Assembly (NCBI GenBank): GCA_012270695.1
Contig: JAAXHV010000374.1
Span: 1 to 10,156, forward strand
From: Gammaproteobacteria bacterium
GTDB lineage: Bacteria > Pseudomonadota > Gammaproteobacteria > Eutrophobiales > Eutrophobiaceae
Length of the DNA: 10,156 nucleotides
Direction of reading: 5' to 3'
In this document: positions 1-4,784 of the stretch, piece after piece
How positions within the stretch are numbered: position 1 is the stretch's first letter
Layout: every line of letters starts with the position of its first letter
Translations under genes and position numbers: made by a program
The notes under the pieces: generated by a model
Told to the model about the DNA's origin: nothing
What the model saw: the letters and a program-made list of their open reading frames with translations, nothing else
Database searches by the model: none

Positions 1-903
1 GTGGACCTGGCGGAAGCTGTCGACGGCGTGGAGTTGATCGTGATCCCGCTGCCGGCGCTGGTCCATGACGCCCTGGCGCGGGAACTGGCGCCTCACCTGC
101 AAGACGGCCAGGTCGTTTACCTGCCGCCCGGCACATTCGGCAGCTACCTGTTTGCCCGTGCCATGCGTGATACCGGCAACCAGGCCGATACCAGTTTTGC
201 GGAAACCGGCACTTTGCCTTACCTGGCCAGGAAACGCGGGCTCAATCTGGTCGCCATCAGCGGCTATGCCACCCGCCTGCCCAGCGGCGTGTTCCCGGCA
301 AGGAACTCGCAACATGCCTTCCCCATACTGGAACAGGCATACCCGGTCATTGAACGCCTCGAAGACGCGTTGAGCGGCGCCCTGATGAATGCCGGACCCA
401 TAATTCATCCGCCCCTGATCATGATGAACGCCGGTCCCATGGAGCATTTTGACAAGTGGGATATCCACAACGAAGGCACGCAACCCTCCATCCGTCGTGT
501 CACGGATGCACTTGACGCGGAGAGGATTGCCGTTCGCGAGGCGTTCGGTTACGCCCCGCCCCATTTCCCGTTAGCCGACCATTACAGCCTGGAGGGCGAT
601 GAGTGGATGTACGGCAATGCCGCCCATGAAAAGCTGACGGACAGCGAGGATTGGCGCGAAAACATCGACCTTATCAAGCACCGGTATATGACCGAAGACA
701 TGGAGTTGGGATTGGCTTTGCTGGTCTCATGCGCCGACTACCTCGGCCTGGACGCACCCGTCAGCCGCGGTCTGCTGGCCCTGGGCTCGGCGGTCACAGG
801 ACGGAACTTTCTTGAGACGGGCCGCACCCTGAAGAACCTGGGACTGGCGGAGCTGGACCGAGATGCCCTGGCGGAATTGTTGTACGAAGGTATCCGCGGA
901 TGA
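1..903 (+). CDS. Octopine/nopaline dehydrogenase family protein, 5'-truncated
   Basis: NAD(P)-dependent opine dehydrogenase-family enzyme. Known members reductively condense an amino acid with a 2-oxo acid, or run the reverse reaction, in the cytoplasm. Only the last 300 residues lie in the window. The first codon (GTG) is read as an internal Val, because the fragment begins in the middle of the Rossmann domain (late beta strands, then LPPGTFGS near residues 41-48). The GxGxxG strand and roughly 55-60 residues should lie upstream. The C-terminal helical domain is complete: an IIHPP motif with His136 (the conserved substrate-site His of the family), LDAER at 171-175, HRYMTED at 227-233, DAPVSRGL at 251-258 and GRTLKNLGL at 274-282. 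The TGA stop is 22 bp before the next gene, so the two are probably cotranscribed. The substrate cannot be read from sequence; many bacterial members are not true opine synthases. Confidence 0.85.
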   Translation: MDLAEAVDGVELIVIPLPALVHDALARELAPHLQDGQVVYLPPGTFGSYLFARAMRDTGNQADTSFAETGTLPYLARKRGLNLVAISGYATRLPSGVFPARNSQHAFPILEQAYPVIERLEDALSGALMNAGPIIHPPLIMMNAGPMEHFDKWDIHNEGTQPSIRRVTDALDAERIAVREAFGYAPPHFPLADHYSLEGDEWMYGNAAHEKLTDSEDWRENIDLIKHRYMTEDMELGLALLVSCADYLGLDAPVSRGLLALGSAVTGRNFLETGRTLKNLGLAELDRDALAELLYEGIRG

Positions 904-925
904 CACAGATTATTGCAGATCACCG

Positions 926-1912
926 ATGACGGATAAACGTATCCTGGCCGTCGGCGCCGGGCGCATGGGCAGGGGCATCGCCCACATGTTTTCCTACGCG
1001 GGCTATCCGGTGACGCTGCTTGACGTCAAGGACCGGGACGAGGACGGCTTCAGGCAACTGGCCAGGACCGCCCTGGCTGAAATTGAAGCAAACCTGGTGT
1101 TCCTGTCCGGGCTCGGCTACCTCAGCCAGGCGCAAGTAAAAAAAGTCCTCGATCTTGTTTATGTCAAGCCGCGTGTGCACGCCGCCGGTGAGCTTGCCGC
1201 GGCTGATATCATTATTGAGGGGGTTCCGGAGACCCTGGAGGCGAAAAAGAAGGCGCTTGGACTGATCGGGGAGCAGGTCCGCGATGATGCCATCGTGACC
1301 TCGACCACCTCATCCATGCTGGTGACCGAACTGCAACAGTGGGTGGCGCGACCGGAGCGTTTCCTGAACACCCATTTTCTCAACCCTGCCTACCTTATCC
1401 CGTTGGTGGAGGTCAGCCCCTCCCCGGATACCGCGGAAAACGTGGTGGAAGAAATTATTTCCCTTTTCAGGGCCATCGGCAAAGTGCCGGTCAGGTGCGC
1501 TGCCTCGCCGGGCTTGATCATTCCGCGCCTGCAATCGTTGCTGATGGCGGAGGCCTGCCGCATGGTGGCGGAAGGCGTCGCCACGCCGGCAGAGATCGAC
1601 CGGGCCATTACTCACGGCTTTGGCCCGCGCTATTCGACCCTGGGCGTGATGGAGTTCATCGACTGGGGCGGCGTCGATATCCTCTACTACGCCGGCCACT
1701 ACCTCTCCAAAGCCCTTGATTCGCCGCGCCATGCCCCGCCGGAGGAAGTGACAAAAATGATGAAAGACGGGCGCAAGGGCCTGCGCGAGGGTCGGGGATA
1801 CTATGATTTCCGCGGCATCGACGCCGACGCCTGGCAAAAGGAAAAGCTGACGCGCTTCGTGAACCTGCTGGACAGCCTGGGGCAAATTCCCCGGCCCGGC
1901 GTTGAAGCGTAA
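926..1912 (+). CDS. 3-hydroxyacyl-CoA dehydrogenase-like protein with altered active site
   Basis: 328 residues, the usual length of single-function 3-hydroxybutyryl-CoA dehydrogenases. The N-terminal Rossmann domain shows GAGRMG at 10-15 and Asp33 after beta strand 2, which favours NAD. The family catalytic dyad is present: His150 in NTHFLNP and Glu162 twelve residues later. A Ser pair at 129-130 sits where the family's active-site Ser is expected. The C-terminal 3HCDH domain ends in GRGYYDF at 289-295. Oddly, the PGFIxNRL motif reads PGLIIPRL, so the substrate-contacting Asn is Pro200, and the usual GPFELAD-type segment reads MEFIDWGGVDILYY (242-255). This looks like a subfamily whose substrate may not be a plain 3-hydroxyacyl-CoA. 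ATG at 926 is chosen because an upstream in-frame ATG at 863 would overlap the previous gene and add 21 residues unrelated to the Rossmann start. Family assignment is secure; substrate is not. Confidence 0.88.
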   Translation: MTDKRILAVGAGRMGRGIAHMFSYAGYPVTLLDVKDRDEDGFRQLARTALAEIEANLVFLSGLGYLSQAQVKKVLDLVYVKPRVHAAGELAAADIIIEGVPETLEAKKKALGLIGEQVRDDAIVTSTTSSMLVTELQQWVARPERFLNTHFLNPAYLIPLVEVSPSPDTAENVVEEIISLFRAIGKVPVRCAASPGLIIPRLQSLLMAEACRMVAEGVATPAEIDRAITHGFGPRYSTLGVMEFIDWGGVDILYYAGHYLSKALDSPRHAPPEEVTKMMKDGRKGLREGRGYYDFRGIDADAWQKEKLTRFVNLLDSLGQIPRPGVEA

Positions 1913-1934
1913 GGAAATGCCGGGTATTTTTTAT
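1895..1934 (+). terminator. Rho-independent terminator after the dehydrogenase pair
   Basis: CCCGGCGTT (1895-1903) pairs with AATGCCGGG (1916-1924), giving a 9-bp stem with one G-U pair and a 12-base loop, followed directly by TATTTTTTAT. The left arm lies inside the last codons of the dehydrogenase gene and the stop codon is in the loop. Position and T-run fit termination of the upstream plus-strand transcript. There is no matching A-run on the left, so it should not serve the minus-strand gene. Confidence 0.65.
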
Positions 1935-1956
1935 CTTTCGTTTACCCGAATATCAA

Positions 1957-2154
1957 TCACGAATCAGTCCCATGTCGAATAAACCCTTCCAGACGAGCCA
2001 TACGTTCCCTCAGGTCAGCGATTTCCTGTGACATGTGGGAGTTTAATTCTGACATACGGGAGTTTAATTCGACAATATCCACGTGCAAGCCTCTATAAAT
2101 TGTCCCTACCCCTACTATGATTGTAACTATGACAGCTATCGTATCCAGATCCAT
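1957..2154 (-). CDS. Small membrane protein with one TM helix and a coiled-coil tail
   Basis: 65 residues, function unknown. Residues 1-24 form one hydrophobic segment (IAVIVTIIVGVGTIYRG), then a polar heptad-like helix follows, containing ELNSRMS and ELNSHMS in tandem and DLRERMARLEG near residues 47-57. The predicted form is a single-pass anchor with a short coiled coil that could oligomerise. Tails of the DLRERMARLEG type recur in small uncharacterised bacterial membrane proteins. ATG at 2154 is chosen because AGAGGG lies 8 bases upstream. A GTG at 2163 would add three residues but abuts the same purine run with no spacing. The gene is alone on its strand, tail-to-tail with the dehydrogenase gene and divergent from cysC. 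A good RBS, a TATAAT upstream and a sensible topology favour a real gene, but its size leaves doubt. Confidence 0.6.
   Translation of the reverse strand: MDLDTIAVIVTIIVGVGTIYRGLHVDIVELNSRMSELNSHMSQEIADLRERMARLEGFIRHGTDS
2031..2072. repeat. 21-bp tandem duplication inside the small membrane-protein gene
   Basis: Two adjacent 21-bp units, beginning ACATGTGGGAGTTTAATTC at 2031 and ACATACGGGAGTTTAATTC at 2052, differ at only a few positions. The length is exactly seven codons, so the duplication adds one heptad (ELNSRMS/ELNSHMS) to the coiled coil without breaking frame. Confidence 0.75.
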
Positions 2155-2184
2155 GGTTAACACCCTCTATTTAACAAAATTAAT

Positions 2185-2213
2185 TTGGCACTGCTTCGAC
2201 GAACCATTATATT
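2185..2213 (+). promoter_or_regulatory. Sigma-70-type promoter upstream of cysC
   Basis: TTGGCA (2185-2190) and TATATT (2208-2213) are separated by 17 bases; each differs from consensus at one position. Transcription would start near 2220, leaving a leader of about 75 bases before the cysC ATG. The surrounding 2164-2295 interval is AT-rich and shows no other gene. This is probably the promoter of the cysC-thiolase-OB-fold unit. Confidence 0.6.
2206..2211 (-). promoter_or_regulatory. Candidate -10 box for the small membrane-protein gene
   Basis: Read on the minus strand, the sequence is a perfect TATAAT. It would start transcription about 45 bases upstream of the ATG at 2154. No convincing -35 hexamer lies 16-18 bases further upstream, so the assignment rests on the -10 match and position. 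It overlaps the -10 box of the divergent promoter reading toward cysC. Confidence 0.4.
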
Positions 2214-2295
2214 TAACCCCGCAAACTTAAACATCCAGTACTGCCATTCGCCCTATTAACCGGTCGACTGCAAAAATAATGCACAGGCACAAGAC

Positions 2296-2916
2296 ATGAT
2301 AAGACAAAAAGCAACCCATGTCCATTGGCATCACGGAAATATCAGCCGCGCAGACCGGCATCGGTTTCTGCGGCAGAAGGGGGCGACACTCTGGTTTACC
2401 GGTCTCTCGGCCAGCGGCAAGAGTACGATTGCGGTGGCGCTCGAGGAAGCCCTGTACGAACGCGGGAAACTGAGTTATCGGTTGGACGGGGATAATATCC
2501 GCCTGGGCATCAACAGGAATTTAGGTTTCTCCGCAGAGGATCGAACGGAGAACATCCGCCGCATCGGTGAGATCTCGAAATTGTTTGTGGATGCGGGCCT
2601 GCTGGTCCTGTCCAGCTTCATCAGCCCCTATCGGGCAGATCGCGACCGGGTACGCGAGCAGCACCGGGACGCGGGGTTTGATTTTATCGAAATCCACGTG
2701 GATTGTTCACTGGAGACCGCGGAGCAACGCGACCCCAAGGGCTTGTATAAAAAAGCCCGGGCAGGGCAGATTAAAAACTTTACCGGGATTAACGCTCCCT
2801 ATGAGGAACCCGAAAGCCCGGAAATCCATCTCCACAGCGACCGGATGACGCTCGCGGAAGAGGTTGAAACAATCGTTAACTACATGAAGGATAAGGGAAT
2901 TATCCATATCGATTAG
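2296..2916 (+). CDS. cysC: Adenylyl-sulfate (APS) kinase
   Basis: Cytoplasmic enzyme that phosphorylates adenosine 5'-phosphosulfate at the 3' position with ATP, giving PAPS, the donor for sulfotransferases and for PAPS reductase. 206 residues, normal for a stand-alone CysC. The order of motifs is typical: the N-terminal VHWHHGNISRADR lead-in, Walker A GLSASGKST at 36-44, DGDNIR at 64-69, FISPYRADR at 108-116 with Ser110 at the position of the family's phospho-Ser, RDPKGLYKKAR at 145-155, and the GINAPYE lid near 164-170. The ATG at 2296 gives the expected N-terminus, although its RBS is weak. No cysD/cysN (ATP sulfurylase) genes flank it. Instead a thiolase starts 27 bp downstream in the same reading phase as cysC, with one TAG between them. 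The unit is probably transcribed from the promoter at 2185-2213. Confidence 0.95.
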   Translation: MIRQKATHVHWHHGNISRADRHRFLRQKGATLWFTGLSASGKSTIAVALEEALYERGKLSYRLDGDNIRLGINRNLGFSAEDRTENIRRIGEISKLFVDAGLLVLSSFISPYRADRDRVREQHRDAGFDFIEIHVDCSLETAEQRDPKGLYKKARAGQIKNFTGINAPYEEPESPEIHLHSDRMTLAEEVETIVNYMKDKGIIHID

Positions 2917-2943
2917 CCCGGATATCGCACCGATCGATGCAAC

Positions 2944-4125
2944 GTGAACAACGATAGGAATCCGGTTGTCATCAGCTACGCGGCCAGCAGAGTGGGACGG
3001 CTGGAACAAACGCGGTTTGAGCATGAAGTCCTGGCGGAACTGGTCATCAGTGCGGTTCGCTCTGCCGGTCTTGACAAAACCGATGTTGGCAGCGCAGTCT
3101 TCACCGGTCCGTCTCCCGCCACTCGCCAACTGGGTTTCTCCACGTTCATGCTGAGCCGACTGGGATTGCGCTGTCACGGACAGATTGCCGAAGTCAGAAA
3201 TCTGGGCATAACCGGCGGCCTGGCTTTCGACCAGGCCAGCGCTGACGTGCGGAACGGGCGGGTGAATGTTGCCCTCGCGCTTGGAATAGAGTACAACTCA
3301 GGCGCCGATGCCGCGACTATGATGGAACGCGCGCTGCGCGTGGTCGGCGATGTAAATTTCCAGTCTCCGTTCGGACTGACACCGATTGCCTGGTATGCCC
3401 TGGACGCGGACCGCTACCTGTTTGAGACGGGGGCCACGCGGCGAGACCTTGCCGCGATTGCGGTTAAAAACCGCCGACACGCCATGCTCAATCCGCTTGC
3501 GCAGTTCCGGACTCCGTTAACGATTGACGCGGTAATAGAGCAACAACCTGTCGTTGAGCCGCTCGGTCGCTACGACGTGCCGGCGCGCAGCGATGGCGCT
3601 GTCTGCCTGGTAATCACATCCGAACAGGTCGCACGCCAACTTGGCAAACCCTTCATACGGGTAGTGGGGCGGGGATTTGCTCACGACGGGCGCCACCAGA
3701 TGGGCTGTACTCCCCATGACATGACTGATTTTCCCGCGGCCAGGGAGGCAACCACGCAGGCACTGGAAGCCGCCGGCATAAGCTTGGAACACGTCGATGT
3801 GGCGGAATTGTACGCTCCCTGCACCATCACTGAGGCATTGGTTAACGAAGCAATCGGGCTGGTGGATAAAGGCAGGGGAGCCGTCGCCGCAGCTGACGGC
3901 GAAACTGCAATAGGCGGGCGTATCCCGGTATGTACCTCCGGCGGCTGCCTCTCCCGGGGGCATCCACCCGGGCTGACCGCCCTGTACGGCATTGCTGAAT
4001 TATTCGACCAACTCCTGGGTAGGGCAGACGGCCGCCAGGTGGTTAACGCACGGCTGGGACTGCACCTGTGTGAACTGGGTAACTACAATGCCGCCCTCGC
4101 CCACGTGATGGTTGCCGGTAGCTGA
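2944..4125 (+). CDS. Thiolase-fold (SCP2/Ltp-type) protein lacking the nucleophilic Cys
   Basis: 393 residues with the two-domain thiolase fold of the SCP2-thiolase / lipid-transfer-protein group. These cytoplasmic proteins use acyl-CoA substrates; some are thiolases, while Ltp2-type members are retro-aldolases that shorten steroid side chains. Motifs: VRNLGITGG at 84-92 aligns with the VNNNCATGS nucleophile loop, placing Gly88 where Cys should be. ELYAPCTITE at 288-297 aligns with the ELHDCFSTNE (NEAF/HEAF) loop, with Tyr290 at its first position. TSGGCLSRGHPPG at 331-343 keeps the catalytic GHP His340. A classical Claisen thiolase reaction is therefore unlikely. The GTG start at 2944 has no strong RBS; an ATG at 2937 is out of frame. 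The next gene, an OB-fold/Zn-ribbon protein, follows after 2 bp, the usual arrangement for a thiolase/DUF35 complex. Exact reaction and substrate are unknown. Confidence 0.85.
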   Translation: MNNDRNPVVISYAASRVGRLEQTRFEHEVLAELVISAVRSAGLDKTDVGSAVFTGPSPATRQLGFSTFMLSRLGLRCHGQIAEVRNLGITGGLAFDQASADVRNGRVNVALALGIEYNSGADAATMMERALRVVGDVNFQSPFGLTPIAWYALDADRYLFETGATRRDLAAIAVKNRRHAMLNPLAQFRTPLTIDAVIEQQPVVEPLGRYDVPARSDGAVCLVITSEQVARQLGKPFIRVVGRGFAHDGRHQMGCTPHDMTDFPAAREATTQALEAAGISLEHVDVAELYAPCTITEALVNEAIGLVDKGRGAVAAADGETAIGGRIPVCTSGGCLSRGHPPGLTALYGIAELFDQLLGRADGRQVVNARLGLHLCELGNYNAALAHVMVAGS

Positions 4126-4127
4126 CC

Positions 4128-4541
4128 GTGGACATTATCAGAATCCCAAAACGTCTTCCCCTTGTACCGGAATACTCCGGCTTCTCAGAAACATTCCGGC
4201 AGGGACTGGAGGCAGGTAAATTCATGACGACCGCTTGCTCCTCATGCGGAGACCTGACGTTCCCACCCAAACAACACTGTCCGAACTGCTGGTCGAGCGA
4301 GATGAACTGGACTGAACTGTCGGGACACGGAACCCTGTATGCGAGGACAACCATCCATGCCGCCGCCACCCAATTCCGCGATGAAGTCCCGTTCAGCGTC
4401 GGTATTGTCGACCTGCAGGAAGGCATAAGGCTGGTTACGGGATTAATCGACGAACCGGTGAAGATCAAAAACGACGCAGCAGTCAAACTGGTCATATTGT
4501 CCTACGATGATGGGCTGTTGTTCGCTGCAAAACCAGCATGA
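4128..4541 (+). CDS. Zn-ribbon/OB-fold (DUF35-type) partner of the thiolase
   Basis: 137 residues. An N-terminal helix (FSETFRQGLEAGKF, residues 19-32) is followed by a rubredoxin-like zinc ribbon with four cysteines in two CxxC pairs, Cys37/Cys40 and Cys51/Cys54. An OB-fold domain then runs from about residue 62 to the end (GTLYARTTIH, PFSVGIVDL, VTGLID). In characterised systems, proteins of this family bind a thiolase-like subunit and either complete its active site or channel acyl-CoA, as in the Ltp2-ChsH2(DUF35) aldolase and in archaeal HMG-CoA synthase/thiolase complexes. GTG at 4128 lies 2 bp after the thiolase TGA, implying translational coupling, so the two proteins are probably made in equal amounts. 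All four metal ligands are intact. The upstream thiolase is the obvious partner; this is inferred from adjacency. Confidence 0.88.
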   Translation: MDIIRIPKRLPLVPEYSGFSETFRQGLEAGKFMTTACSSCGDLTFPPKQHCPNCWSSEMNWTELSGHGTLYARTTIHAAATQFRDEVPFSVGIVDLQEGIRLVTGLIDEPVKIKNDAAVKLVILSYDDGLLFAAKPA

Positions 4542-4552
4542 CAGGGCAATTC

Positions 4553-4670
4553 CACAATTCCAGGACACCCATAAAATCATTTTGAGAAAGAACGGGGACA
4601 GGCTTCAACCTGTCCTGAATTTGCGGGTGTCCTGAATTGCTCTGTGAATTTATGGGTGTCCTGAATTTCC
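4553..4670. repeat. Intergenic cluster of direct and inverted GGGTGTCCTGAATT repeats
   Basis: The core GGGTGTCCTGAATT occurs twice in direct orientation (4625-4638 and 4654-4667, period 29 bp), and a shorter TGTCCTGAATT copy lies at 4611-4621. CAGGACACCCATAAA (4561-4575) is the exact 15-bp reverse complement of 4649-4663, and the match extends further outward if one base is skipped, so the whole block is bounded by an inverted repeat. Between the arms sits the perfect hairpin at 4596-4615. The form resembles the REP/BIME-type palindromic elements that REP-associated tyrosine transposases mobilise, or a degraded MITE. No transposase is in the window. The rest of 4542-4763 holds no gene that I can support. 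Confidence 0.6.
4596..4615. other. Perfect 7-bp hairpin within the intergenic repeat cluster
   Basis: GGACAGG (4596-4602) and CCTGTCC (4609-4615) form a perfect stem with the 6-base loop CTTCAA. It lies 55 bases after the OB-fold gene stop and has no T-run, so it is not a classical intrinsic terminator. It may stabilise the 3' end of the upstream transcript or simply be part of the repeat element. Confidence 0.55.
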
Positions 4671-4739
4671 GCTCAAATATCACGCGGTTGCCCTGCATAG
4701 TGAAAATGCGGCATTGCATAACTAAAAAATCAGGCAACG

Positions 4740-4748
4740 TGCTAGAAT
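4740..4748 (+). promoter_or_regulatory. Candidate extended -10 promoter of the TonB receptor gene
   Basis: TGCTAGAAT is an extended -10 element (TGn plus TAGAAT, one mismatch to TATAAT). No good -35 hexamer is found 17 bases upstream; a TTGCAT at 4714-4719 is too far away. Transcription would begin near 4755, giving a short leader to the GTG at 4785. This is the best candidate in the gap, but is not strong. Confidence 0.35.
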
Positions 4749-4784
4749 TGAAGTTGAGAGATTTTGCCAGTTTGGGGGTTTTTT

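Noticed and set aside
863..925. Upstream ATG at 863 as the start of the hydroxyacyl-CoA dehydrogenase
   Set aside because: It would overlap the opine-dehydrogenase gene by 41 bp and add 21 residues in front of the beta strand that normally begins these proteins.
1310..1885. 191-codon open frame antisense to the dehydrogenase gene
   Set aside because: The coding strand is clearly the plus strand, with conserved motifs throughout. The antisense peptide is His/Arg-rich with no recognisable domain.
4492..4737. Minus-strand 81-codon open frame over the intergenic repeats
   Set aside because: It runs through the repeat cluster and into the OB-fold gene, its peptide just translates the repeats, and no RBS or family is recognisable.
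4714..4748. TTGCAT / TAGAAT as a standard -35/-10 pair for the receptor gene
   Set aside because: The spacer is 23 bases, too long for sigma-70; only the extended -10 is kept as a candidate.
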